This document shows, piece by piece, positions 1-10,884 of a stretch of 64,000 bases of DNA. Below the pieces are notes generated by a model. The model was not told the DNA's origin. It was given only the letters and a program-made list of their open reading frames with translations, and ran no database searches. The position numbers and the translations under genes were made by a program. How positions within the stretch are numbered: the stretch's first letter is position 1; the number at the start of each line of letters is the position of its first letter. Source of the DNA: Guyanagaster necrorhizus (Eukaryota; Basidiomycota; Agaricomycetes; Agaricales; Physalacriaceae); NCBI RefSeq assembly GCF_019112545.1, contig NW_025064896.1, positions 1,047,317 through 1,111,316 of the forward strand, read 5' to 3'.

Positions 1-2615
1 GATTGCTTCAAGCTGTGATGCCGTGCGCCCATTCCCTCTAAATTTCAGTCCAAATCTGATTGATAACAGCGCCCGAAAGACAGAATTTCCTCAATTCGAC
101 TCTGCACGCGATTTACTGCAAGAAAATCCCTACACGCCGACGTCGACCGTCGCACAGGCTATCATGAATGCCTCGCCACTCCTCTCTGAACTTATTGTGA
201 TACGCGAATGGCTGCAAGAGACGGCACCTGCGCCACAACATCCTGAAGCCACCACTGGGTATTGGACATTTACGAAACATAACGTCGTCCAAGCTGCTCG
301 AACGGCAGCCGGGGCCAGGGGCGGTCTTGTCAAGGAGCTGGATCCAGATGCCTTGAATCGAGGAGATGGAAGGGCTTTGGCTTCGGATGATGCGGTGAGC
401 TATGTTCGGCCTTGTCTCTAACACAAACTCATGTCAATAGAACTTTGAAAAAAATCTCACTCAAGCATTGTATTCGTTCGTTCGGGCAGGCCGGCTGGAA
501 GAGGCAATTGAACTATGTAGAAAGGCGCACCAACCCTGGAGGGCAGCTAGTATACGTGGGTCACGATTGTTTCAGTGGCGTTTACTATGTAAGAACTCGC
601 TTGGTTCGGAGAGCCCTTATTCCTGACCTTCACCCTTCTCCCAGCGAATGAAACAGCTGGTGACGAGTCTGATGAGGATGATCCTGATATGTGGATAGGA
701 AATCGGAATCGCCGGTTGTGGAAAACAACGTGTACACGAGCCGCCCTAAATACCAACCTACCAGAACACGAAAGAGTGCTATATGCCGCGCTTGCGCCTT
801 CGCCGCAAACTTTCGGTGTACTGAAATCGGCGTGTCGCACGTGGGAGGACTACCTATGGGCGCATGTCAGTATTATGTGTGAAGAGAAGGAGTCGATGGA
901 GATGAACAAACTCGGCGGATGTTTCTGGGAAGGTGGGAAGACTGCTGTGGAAAAAGGTGTTGCGGTGATCTCCGAAGACAAACAGGAAGAGGAGGAGGAG
1001 GAGTGGCAGAAAGAGGTTTGTCAGGTGCTAGAAGGACTACGTACTGTACCTGTGGAAGATGGGTAAGGGAGTTTTCTTTTCACCGCTCGCGATCTGACTA
1101 TTTGTCTTTTTAGACCCAGTGCCGGCCATCCGTTACATTTCTCCCAGCTGCACATAATACTGGATCGGACGAGTGTGCTTTTGACTACATTCTCTGACGG
1201 TTTGAAACAAGGCTTGTACCAGAGATCGTCATTGGAGTGAGTGTTTTTGTCATTTTCTTGTTCAAGCATCTTATTTCCGAGAGCAGATATGCCCCAATGT
1301 GCCGATTTTTCGCCCACCTATGTCTCTTTTTGCAAATGATAGAAATCGCTGTCCCGCCTGCTGCTGTACAGACGATTCTGGAAGCGTATCTCCAAGTTCT
1401 TGAGGTATATTTGTCTCACATATCAGTGACTGTGAGGTTGACTGATTTTAGGCTGCCGGTCAAAGAGACCTCATTGCGATGTACGCGGGTGCTTTGGGAG
1501 ATAACGCTATCAACAGATATGCAGTCTTCCTAGTCTCACTAGACCTGACCGCGGATCCTGCTGAGAGACGGCAGGCTTTAACACGGGCGCGGGAACATGG
1601 ACTCGATGTGGATCGAGTGGCAGTCGCCACTGCTGAGCAGACTATCGTCAAGGCCTTCGATGTTCGTGGTTCTCCATTTTTTTAGTGATTTTTCTGTTTT
1701 GCTAACGACGTGCAGCTTCTGCCTCTCGTCAGAGGATCTTTGCCTTCGCTTGCTACTTTGCAGACATCGCCCACTGATGCACAGCTGCTACTATTGAGGT
1801 CGATTGAGTGGACAACGTTCATGGAATCGACATACGATACAGCTCTGGAGCAAGCGAATGTGATTCTTCGTTATTTCTTGGGTATGCTCATCTTATTGTC
1901 GGTCTTCATAATGCTGAACATTTTATATGTAGCATCTGGAAGAGTGCAAGTCGCGCAACAGCTCCTTGGGATGCTACCCTTGGACTTGGCATCTATCAGT
2001 GAACCGGAGGAACAAGCGACGGAGTACCTATACTACCGGCAGTTCTTTGTGATATGGGAGGCGCTGGAGAGGGTGGTCGAGATCCAAGCTATGGAAGTGT
2101 TGCAGATGAGTAAGGATTCGAGAAATGATTGGCTGGTGGATTACAAGGTATGATGTTAGTCGACTTTGTGGGAAACTCGTTGATTTGATTTCAGTCGTCG
2201 ATCGATCAAGCAAAGTTTCTCATCATGAAATTGTTGACTTCGGAGTGGCTTGTGTCGGAGAACGACTTGTCCAACGTAGACCAGCGTAAGAAGGATCTCA
2301 TACGGATTCGCCAGATATATATTCCTGAGCTGATCATACGGCTGCATTATCTGTTATTCAATTCACGACAGTTGTTCCCCGAGTATGTGGCCCCATCCTC
2401 TTTCATTCCGCCTACTGAACTGTTCTCTCGCTAGGAACATGAGGCAAACTCTGGAGCTCGTCAACATTGTCGCTGATTCAAGGTACAAGCTATACAGCGA
2501 CTTTGTCAATGAGGACGGGCGGCGATTGGGTGACTATTTGGCTACGGTGAGGCAGGGTGTGTTGGGTGGACTGGAGGGTGGGGGTTCGGACCCATTTAGG
2601 GTATTGATGAACTAA
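1..2615 (+). CDS. NUP84: Nup84/Nup107-family nucleoporin, 3' part (5' end outside window)
   Basis: Encodes the C-terminal portion of the Nup107/Nup84 subunit of the Y-shaped (Nup84) scaffold complex of the nuclear pore. The reading frame is open to base 1, so the start lies upstream. At least nine exons are joined by short GT-AG introns (for example after 391, 1063 and 1409). Family hallmarks in order: KELDPDAL (about 340), a RAGRLEEAIELCRKAHQPW segment (about 485-540), a WIGNRNRRLWKTTC block (690-730), and CRTWEDYLWAH (about 832-868). These match the conserved alpha-solenoid core of Nup107. An acidic run of Glu lies near 985-1003. The frame ends with stop at 2615, after the helical tail. No frameshift was seen. 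The product acts in mRNA export and pore assembly in yeast; that role is transferred from the family. Confidence 0.9.
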
Positions 2616-3239
2616 TATACTCAGCGCTTACTTTTTTTTCTTTTTTTTTTGATTCAAAATTATTGTGTATCGGGGCGGACCCCATGGCGCGACATCAAAG
2701 CTATATACCCTATTTCGTCGGCCCAAAATCCCTGCGGATAGGCAGAGTGTCCGCCTCTGTTTTGGATCGGTGAGTACAGAACCCAGCTTCAGGAGAAGCT
2801 TGTGAATTCTATGGGGTCTAGAACTAATCAAGGTATTTCTGCATAATGATGAGGTATCACAATGTGCATTTAATATGGATTATGTGACAATGCGACTTGC
2901 CATACACTTTCATTGTAAAAGGAGTATCAAGAAAGTGTCACTAGAGTGCGATGTCCAGCGACTATCCATGTTAATCCTAACAACCCGTGGCCTCTCGGTC
3001 AGAGAAACATGTCCCTTAGGAGAGATCATTGACTCAGGGATCCAAGTTTTTGCATATAGTGTGATTCTGTACCAATACCAATATACAGGTGGCTTGCCTT
3101 TTCTTGGTCTAATGCCACAATCCTATGCAAGGCCAAGTAACCGGTGGTTTACCGTCGGCCGGCCGAGTTACCGGTGTCTACCGATGGAGGCTGAGCAGGT
3201 AACGCACAGCCAACCACCATTTCTCTTCCATCTACTTCC
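2616..3239. other. Intergenic, Nup84 3' flank and SEC9 promoter
   Basis: No gene is supported here. A T-rich tract (2631-2650) follows the Nup84 stop and is a likely 3' end signal region. A minor open frame at 2875-3252 has no recognisable protein character. A short tandem motif based on ggccggccgagttaccgg occurs near 3135-3180. Confidence 0.5.
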
Positions 3240-4432
3240 ATGCCTTTGTTAAAGCGCAATAACAACAAGCCACTCATCCCGCCTCTTGAGTCTGAAAGAC
3301 AGTCAGGCAAATCGTCGCCCTCTTCACTATCAAGCTATCGCTCTAATGCTACCACCTACGTCCAAAGTAGAGACGGTGATCTGTACGAGAAAAGTATCCG
3401 CAGCAATGGCGACCATACACCTCCAGAGGATGACTATCGAGACAAATACAGTCGCAGTAACGGCGTTGGAGACATTTACTCTCGCGGTGACGCCCAACTA
3501 GACCAAGATCGCAATGAGTTATTTGCAGGCTATAATCCAGCAAAGTCAGGAGGATCTAGCCGTTTCTTCGATGGAGCAGAGAATAGGGATGTCCCTCCAG
3601 GAGAAGAGAACGATGAAGATATCGAAGGCATCAAGCAGCAGACAAGGTTTGTGAAGCAGGAGAGTGTCAATTCTTCGCGGAATGCCCTGCGCCTGGCACG
3701 GGAAGCAGAAGATGTTGCCAGAGGTACTCTAGGAAAGCTTGGTGATCAGTCAGGTCTGTTCTATCCTTGACTTTTTATTCTTGCCATACCAAGTACCATC
3801 TGTTTACAGAGAAACTCGCAAACACCGAGATGCATCTTGACGTTGCCAAGGGACACTCTGGCCGAGCCAGTGACAAAACAGATGAACTGAAAAAACTCAA
3901 TCGTTCCATCTTCCGCCCAGCGATTACCTGGAACAAGGACGCTAAGCGTGCAGCCGAGGCAGCCAAGGTGCAAGCTCGTTACGAAGAGGAACGTCTGGAA
4001 CGCGAGAAGGCGATGAGGGACATCCGGGACAGCCAGAATCGTCTCGGTCGAGCACAGACGTACGGTCGGGCCAACGACGATGAGGAGGAGCTTATCGGGG
4101 GTGGCCGATTCAAGACTGCACCTCAGCTGAACGAGCGTAAAGCCCAGTACTCGCGGTACCAGTTCGAGGCCACTGCATCTGACGATGAGCTGGAGAATGA
4201 ACTCGATGATAACTTAGATGAGATTGGAGGTGCGACGAAGAGGTTGAAGGCCCTTGGCATGGCTATGGGCCAAGAGTTGGATTCGCAGAATATCCGGACT
4301 GAGAATATCAGTGGAAAGACGCAAGGACTGGATGAGAAGCTGTACAATGTTACCCATCGAGTAAGCGTTCTCCCAATGACACTGGCATTGATATGGTATT
4401 CATTGTTTGGTGTCTAGCAAAAGAAATTCTGA
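3240..4432 (+). CDS. SEC9: SEC9-like t-SNARE (SNAP-25 family)
   Basis: Plasma-membrane Qbc t-SNARE that pairs with Sso-type syntaxin and a v-SNARE for exocytic vesicle fusion. Gene model: exons 3240-3753, 3810-4360 and 4418-4432, giving 359 residues. The last exon adds only QKKF and the stop; the phase works across both introns. The N-terminal ~120 residues are Ser/Asp/Arg-rich and low complexity, as in other Sec9 proteins. The Qb SNARE helix begins near NALRLAREAEDVARG, with its zero-layer Gln in LGDQSEKL spanning the first intron. The Qc helix lies near the C-terminus (DNLDEIGGATKRLKALG), with a zero-layer Gln in ELDSQN. There is no transmembrane segment, as expected for this family. The neighbour upstream, on the same strand, is the Nup84 gene. 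Confidence 0.9.
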
Positions 4433-4710
4433 ATTCTCGTTTCATTTTACCAAGATATGGATACCCTTTATATGGACGTTTCAAAATCGGTTGAGGACAG
4501 AGGCATCTATGTAGAAATATACCAATACTATATCCTGTTCAAGTTTCTCACTCTACCAATGATGGGATTGTCAGTGACATTCCTTGTCCTACTATTTGTC
4601 TAGGCCAGACAGCACGCCACCTCTTCCTCGTTTGGCGAAAGAAAGATTCTCCTTCCACCGAGAGTCTACCATCTCAACAGCTAAAATCATCCAGCTCACG
4701 GAGTCAGTAG

Positions 4711-5457
4711 TCATCGTGGATGTGTATGTTGTCGAGGATGGCCGTCGACTAATGAACGGAATTTGCAAGTGAACGACATTCCTTGTGCGCAGTTTTGATG
4801 CAGCACAGACAACGACTCCAAACGCGCCACCTCTTCCACATTAGGTATACCATTTTCAGTGAATAGACAAAGATAGATGTGCTGTAAACTGTTTTCCACC
4901 AACGTCCAGCGTGATTCCACCATCTCGACAAACGTCTTCGGCGGGAAATCCAGCTCACCACTCAGATGAAGTGTGTGTAGATGCGGCGCGACGCAGCTTT
5001 CCTTGCTGGCGTTTAGATCGTCGAGGATCTGGCCTGTGATCGTCCCGGGGCCGATGTCTAAGAGACGCAAGTCTTCTAGGGTAAGTGTGATGCGTAGGAT
5101 ATGGAGGAGGTCGTCGGGGAGTACACCCCCGTGCGTAAAGTGTAATGTTGTGAGGGGAGACTGAGAACACTCGAGAAGCTGTCGCAAAGAAGTAAATACG
5201 GCTTCTCCTTCCCTCTCTGGGTGTCCGACTAGACAAACAGTCTTGATCGAAGAGATAACTGGAAGGATCAGTCCATCGAAGAACTGCTTCATTGCATTTC
5301 TAGTTGTGTGATCCTTCGAAGACGACGATGGTAGAATTAGTGAATGCAGTCGACGACATAAGACAGGATAGGTTCCAGAGCGGTGTTGGGCAAGCCATAC
5401 ATCTGTATTGCCCACTTCAAGCTCGGCAACACGTTTCCAAATTTGTCGCAACTGCAA
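4711..5457 (-). CDS. F-box/LRR-like protein, C-terminal part
   Basis: A 248-codon open frame on the minus strand. It starts after an apparent intron acceptor (tttgcag) at about 5454, so the true N-terminus lies in an upstream exon I could not place. The opening RQIWKRVAELEVGNTDVW resembles the stretch just after the F-box in Agaricomycete F-box proteins (CRxWRxIAL..PxLW). The rest has irregular leucine-rich spacing (LHTLHLSG, LTTLHFTHGG, LEDLRLLDIG). F-box proteins recruit substrates to SCF ubiquitin ligases. No F-box core is visible here, so the assignment is by resemblance only. It is convergent with SEC9, whose stop is 278 bases away. Confidence 0.6.
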   Translation of the reverse strand: MQLRQIWKRVAELEVGNTDVWLAQHRSGTYPVLCRRLHSLILPSSSSKDHTTRNAMKQFFDGLILPVISSIKTVCLVGHPEREGEAVFTSLRQLLECSQSPLTTLHFTHGGVLPDDLLHILRITLTLEDLRLLDIGPGTITGQILDDLNASKESCVAPHLHTLHLSGELDFPPKTFVEMVESRWTLVENSLQHIYLCLFTENGIPNVEEVARLESLSVLHQNCAQGMSFTCKFRSLVDGHPRQHTHPR

Positions 5458-6115
5458 AGAAATCCAAAAGATCAGAAGGGAACGGTCCCCGACCAGCCGG
5501 GGTACCGTTATTTACATGCTTGCTTTTGAATTGCCGGTGACTCAACGGCGCTGTAGCCCGTTGGCAAATCGTGATTTAGGCAATTGCATTTTTCGCAGTG
5601 AGCCCAAGACATCTAAAGGATAGTCAGACTACGGCTGTAGAGAAACTAGAAATTGGTACCTTGTTTGCCGCAGTACGGTCGTTTAAGCTGGAGCCTGGTA
5701 AACCAGCGATGATGGTGGTAGCAAGAAATGAACAACAGATGACTTGAAATTTACGCGTCTAATCACACGGTACGCGAGGGCCAGAGGGGCCTAGTCTGCG
5801 GAGTCACTACTAGCCTAGCCTAGCGAGCCGGCATTATAGGTACTCATGGTGCTTGTAACTGTAATATTACTTGCTAGTATGCATTTGCTTCATGCGTCGT
5901 CCACCCCTCTCTCATCAAGTAATAGACATGTATTGGTCGTGTGTATACGACTAACTATAATGATAGTAGCGACCTTCAACCTACAGGAAACATCGGACCC
6001 GCCGAAAGATTGCGATTGAATGTACGCGTATAGCGTCGACCCATAGCATTGATGCCCGCCTCTCATGCGTGAACAAATGGTAGCGAAATACCGTCGCGCA
6101 CAACGACGTAGGTTC
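5458..6115. other. Gap between F-box-like genes
   Basis: No convincing gene. The region may hold the missing 5' exons of the 4711-5457 gene; I could not define them. A short tcctagcctagc-type repeat is seen near 5810-5823. Confidence 0.4.
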
Positions 6116-7830
6116 CTATGCTCTTCGTCCTGAATGTCCCGTTAAGATAGTCAGATAGTCCCAATGGTCCCAAGGATTCACATCCCGGAATGTGAACTCG
6201 CGCAAGTCATGATGCATTCTCGCCGCACGCATCGCGGCCTTTGTGAAATCGCCTTCATTCACTTTTCGAGGCCTAGTGAGCACGAACGAATGCAGCCGAG
6301 GTGCGACACAGAGGGAACCAAGGAAGTCGGTCTGAGTAGAGAAGTAAGAACAGCTGCCAATGAAACACGGCTTGAGGACGCACGAGTAGCACCGACGAAG
6401 CACAAGAGACATCTAAGTGCTGCAGCTCCCGACAAGTGTGGAAGAGACGGTAGAAAAAATTCGGCCGTTCTTTGTTCCCGTCCAAAAAGTTGGGGCAGAT
6501 GGATAGACAAGTGATTGAAGCTAGGATGGGAATGTCGTTTAACTTGACCGTAGGACTGAGCCAATCCTTATTGTTACGCATTATTGATGAATCCCACGGA
6601 CTAATCAGCGAAAAGGCAGCGTACCGTTAACACGACCTTTCTCAGGGAACATTCAAAGGGTACGTTCTTCAACTGAAGTAGCTCGCCTCTATATGAGTGC
6701 CATTTAGGAAGTTTCGAAAGAGCTATCAGCGATTAGTGTGAAAATGACATGAACCCCAAAGCGGCGACGTTCTCTAGTGTGGGATGATTCTCTAGAAAAT
6801 CTGTCATCAGAGCGGCGCTCTCCTGAATAGGACCATTGACCGGGAATACGTTTCCTGCTGCAAAGCTTCGGAGCTGATCCCAGCGGCCTGTTATCATAGG
6901 TCGGACTTCCCAGAGTTGAGAAAGATGACAGGTGCCATCGATGTGTAGGGCCTGTAGTCGGGGACTATGAATAAGGAGCATGTTCCACATTCGAACAAGG
7001 AGCTTCTGTTGTGCAGTGTAACCTAGCATGTTAGTCGGGCGTTTCGCTGATGAATGATTAAAACCAATAACTCACTTGTCCAGCGCTGTATCTGCTGGGT
7101 AAAAAGAGAGAATCCCTTGAGATCCTTGAAGTTAAACATCTGAGAGTCCGTGAACACGATTGTCCCACTATAGCGGTACGAAGAGAGAAAACATACATCG
7201 CTATTTGGATTCACAACCTGGGTTCTTGGACTGACACTCGAGCCTAGAGTTCGAAGATGCGGACAGCTACGGAAAGAGTGAGTATATAATTAATAATAAC
7301 GTTTAGATAGATTTATGCCCGAGTCGTAACACCGTCCACAATGAATCTCTATGACTCTCCATTCCGTCCCATAGAAAGGAGGTTAGACCACACAGCTGTC
7401 CTTTAGATATGATTTCTTCGACTACAGACGACACCCAGTCCTCATCCACCTCTCTTTCGGAGAACTGTGCCCATCCCGATGCGCGACTGGGTCTTAGAAT
7501 GAGTTCCCGGATCCACAGAATGATATCGGGACGTTGAGAGAACAGCTTCAAGGACGTTCGGCAGGACTCGGTAGAATTCAGGTCTACTGAGGAGAACAGA
7601 ATGGGTTTGAGCAAGTTATATGTGGCATAATTCTGTGAGAGGGTGTTAGCTTCCGTATGATTGAATACCGAACGATGATCCAGCGTACCGCCAAACACAT
7701 TTGGAGGACGATATAAGGAGATGCATGCCTTGCAACTTCAAAAATCACATCATCAGGTATCTCGCTGGCGAATTTCAGAGAGCCGGAAAGACCGTTTCCT
7801 GTCAGAATGGAACTGATCAGCGAACACGAC
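6116..7830 (-). CDS. F-box protein with LRR-like C-terminus (possibly decaying)
   Basis: The minus strand carries an F-box: an exon with IPDDVIFEVARHASPY (about 7708-7760) is joined, over a GTACGC...CAG intron, to NYATYNLLKPILFSSVDL (about 7585-7635). This is the usual L-P-x-E-I-L ... LLYxSVDL layout of fungal F-box proteins. Downstream exons continue with PDIILWIRELILRPSRAS (about 7500), a 6733-7029 block (PRLQALHIDGTCHLSQLWEV), 6600-6700 (LPKWHSYRGELLQLKN), 6450-6580 (CRELQHLDVS) and 6116-6400 ending in GHSGRRA. The start codon is not clear: the F-box frame runs back into a TAG near 7880. The junction near 6725 would need an unusually short intron (about 30 bases). Either exons are missing from my model or the gene is a pseudogene. 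Confidence 0.55.
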
Positions 7831-8274
7831 GAGATCGTGTAACGAGGACGACTTGCTAACAGCTGGATCTACGTCCAGATCATAACGTGAGAAGAGGTTC
7901 AGGGACAAACCCATGATCAAACGAGCTTTGATCCACATCCCCCACCGGGCCACGAACAAAACTGAAGGAGATATCGTTTCCTTGACAAATAGTCGTCTAT
8001 TGAGAACTTTTAGTGGTGCCCTTCAAGCTTGGCGGCCTCATTAAGACACTGGTATGCTGAAACAGAGACCGGTTATATGCCAGGAAATGGGTCGAGCCAT
8101 TGCTCTAGGAAAAGTGTAGCCAAGGGGCGGAAATTTTTGAACGTTAACGTTGCAGGTGAGTGAGGTAGCGCAGAGCATCAGAAGACACCGATTAAACAGC
8201 TCTCGACAGTGCGTCTTCGCTAAGCCTGACATCAAAATACGGTCTTTCGACTATTTTATGAAACTGGTACATCA

Positions 8275-8921
8275 TTAATGCTCCGTTACATTCCCATCGG
8301 TTGACTCCAGCTCAGCCTTCATCTCCGCTACAATAATTACATTTTCCAATGGCCCTTTCGCCAGCCCCTGATCGTGAGTATTCCTTTGTTCCTGATCGAA
8401 TGTCGACTTCCTACTTGTTATGTGTTTTGTGAACTTGATCCACTCTCGATCGTTCACCTTTCCCGCAGTTGCAAAACTTCTTATTGGGACCGCTTCCACC
8501 GCTCCGTGGCAGGTAAGGGAAACTTGTTGAAGAGACACTGATTCTGGAATATCTACCATCACTGGGTCCAATTCAACTTACCAGCTGTGCAACATACCCA
8601 AGAATCTCACAATTCGTATGGGCTATGTACAATGCGCCGGGTTCCAGTGATAAACCCGTTATGAATGGTTGTGCGGAAGGTTTCGATACCGAAACTCCGT
8701 AGCCTTTACAATTTGGGTACTTGCCTCATGACCACGCTTTCTTTGGTTTGCTGAGGATACCTGTGTTCCTGTGTCTGGCCGTCCATCAATAAGCCGCTAT
8801 TGTCGTTTGTCTCCAACTTTTGGCATCGTTTTCCCAGTCTCAACAGCCAAATCATGTAGGGACATGCTGCATAATTTCTGTCCGAAGTTGTTCGTGAATT
8901 CACATCGACAAATGCTACCAT
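8275..8921 (-). CDS. Putative gene fragment, F-box/LRR-like C-terminus
   Basis: Two good-looking coding blocks lie on the minus strand. The 3' block (8275-8571, then upstream over a GTAAGT...CAG intron to about 8700) reads SLEPGALYIAHTNCEILGY followed by VSLTCHGAVEAVPIRSF and ends GNVTEH. The upstream block (8706-8921) contains YMIWLLRLGKRCQKLE, in the style of the leucine-rich part of the neighbouring F-box genes. I could not join the two blocks with a normal intron and found no start codon. It is either a partial model or a remnant of a third member of the local F-box group. Confidence 0.35.
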
Positions 8922-10540
8922 ATGCGCTCAGAAGGTCCTCGACCGAGGCTTGCCCTCAAGTTCCCACATTCTGGATCCTCCCACGCAAGATGCTCATCTG
9001 ACTACAACGTTCATAGCAGTGGATAGGTCCCCTCGGTATGTACATATCTCTGACCGTCTACCCCATATATGGAATAACAATTCTACTTCAGATCGTCGAG
9101 ATCGTTGTATCGGACCAAAGGTAAGTGGTACAACAAATTTATCACTATCATCATTGTTTGACTAGCGCATTATACAGTCTTGGTCTTAGGTGTCTTCCTC
9201 CGGATGACATCGAGCACCAGCTGTGGGCTTTCCATTACTTGCAGTTATCGTTCAAGACTCAGAGCACCATCAGATCGCTGGTTGCATAGGTTCCACGTGC
9301 TTTACGTGAGTTAGTACCTCCGTCACTTGGTTCGACGGTGTTCCTTATCATACAGACACGGAATTTCGACGCAACGTCATCAACCCGCACCTGCATGCGT
9401 ACGTTTTTTTTATGTTTCTGTGAGTTCGTCAGTGTGAGCGCTAATAATCACCACATATTTTCAGGTAGGTGAAGCCCTGAAAATCAAATACCACAGGCCG
9501 AAGATTTGAAGTAGCGTACTTGGCATGTATAGACAAGGAAATGTCACTGAATACTGCTTTGAGTCAATTTCGACATATATACTGAAGTGATTTCTATAAT
9601 GGTAAGAAATGAATGTGTGTGAACTAAGATTGTGCCGCTATGAAAAGTGTCCGTGCGGCCGGTGGGCCGATCTTTTCCTTGCCTGCCCTAAAGTTGACAT
9701 CGATCTACTGCCGCGGACCTTTTTCTTGCTCTTCAGCAACCACAAACGTGGAACTCCCTCGGTGCGCCCTTCTCGTTCGTTTCAATCTACTTGGCGAAAG
9801 CTGAACATCTCTCAGATCGGGGTCACCCTTGGTCGTTGTAGCGAGCCAGCGTTTCACGGTAAGTATCTATTCTCTCATCTGTTCCTTTATCCAACCCTTT
9901 GGTAGCTAGTTAGCACCGGTTACAGCTAATGAGGCTGTCGCCGTAATAGGAACACTCTCGGCGTGCGCCTCCTCATTTTGTATCCCTTTCTTTACTAAGT
10001 AGTAACAAGGTTTAATCGCGACCGCAGTGTTTAACGGTCATTCGTCGTCCAAAATTTGGAATACGATGGCTATAACTCGCTTCGGTATGTTTCATTTTTT
10101 CCGTTCTGTAGCACATACCTGACTGGGTTTCAGAGAAAGGCAATGGTTTGCCTCCTCGATTGCGTGTTGTGTGATTAAAAATCAAATAACCCAGGCCACC
10201 ATTATAAGCAGCACTTAGCCTTTGTCAATTGAATGTATCTTGCTTGCCTATCTGATCAGAGTCCATGTAAACTTAGTCAAAAGGAATTGTGGGTGTGATG
10301 TCCTACGATGCCGTATAGCTGTATTTGTACATTTACAATGGATGATACAATGTACACGGTATGGTACCTATGCAGTACTCTCTGAAAGCAAATAAAAGTG
10401 CAAGCACAAGGATTGAAAGTATGGATTGGCATGGCCTCCCCTCCATGTCAATGAGCGAATGACAAGATTCAAAATATACACCAAATGTAAACCGCCAAAT
10501 AGCCCGAAACCCAGAATGAAAATGCAAACGGAACAATTAA
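8922..10540. other. Gene-poor stretch
   Basis: Only short open frames occur here (for example 9609-9905 +). None shows a recognisable motif or convincing intron-exon structure. I see no repeats or RNA genes. Confidence 0.4.
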
Positions 10541-10862
10541 TCAATGTGGTATACCCTCCACTTCAATGCTCTCAATAATCTCTGTCAACCTCCGCATGCC
10601 TGCAGTCTCATTGAGCGCGACATTGCTCAAGGTTCCCGGCAGAGCCCTTGTTGCTGAAATCTGCCTCGGACTAATAGCACCAGTAGATGGAACATCAGGG
10701 GCCTTCCTCGCCTCAATGAAGAAATGAAACGCCGCGCCTTCCTAAATGCACCTCTTTGAGTACCGGATCGGTATCTTTGAACTATTGCGCATGCCTACCG
10801 AGACCAGTTCCGCCAATACTTCCAGACCTCCTTATCCCGCGGCCAGTACGACGACAACCACT
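10541..10862 (-). pseudogene. 3' end of an unidentified gene, truncated
   Basis: On the minus strand a protein-like exon (about 10743 down to the stop at 10541) reads FHFFIEARKAPDVPSTGA and ends in IESIEVEGIPH. It is preceded by a GTAGGC...TTTAG intron and an upstream exon containing YWPRDKEVWKYWRNWSR (about 10800-10862). Phase is kept across the intron. Further upstream the sequence becomes the oppositely oriented histidine-kinase remnant, so the gene appears cut off. I do not recognise the family. Confidence 0.4.
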
Positions 10863-10884
10863 GTTTTTCATCACACAATTGTCA

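Noticed and set aside
2875..3252. 125-codon open frame between Nup84 and SEC9
   Set aside because: No domain, no splice support, and it overlaps the SEC9 start in another frame.
9609..9905. 98-codon open frame
   Set aside because: Composition and lack of motifs suggest chance; no intron-exon extension found.
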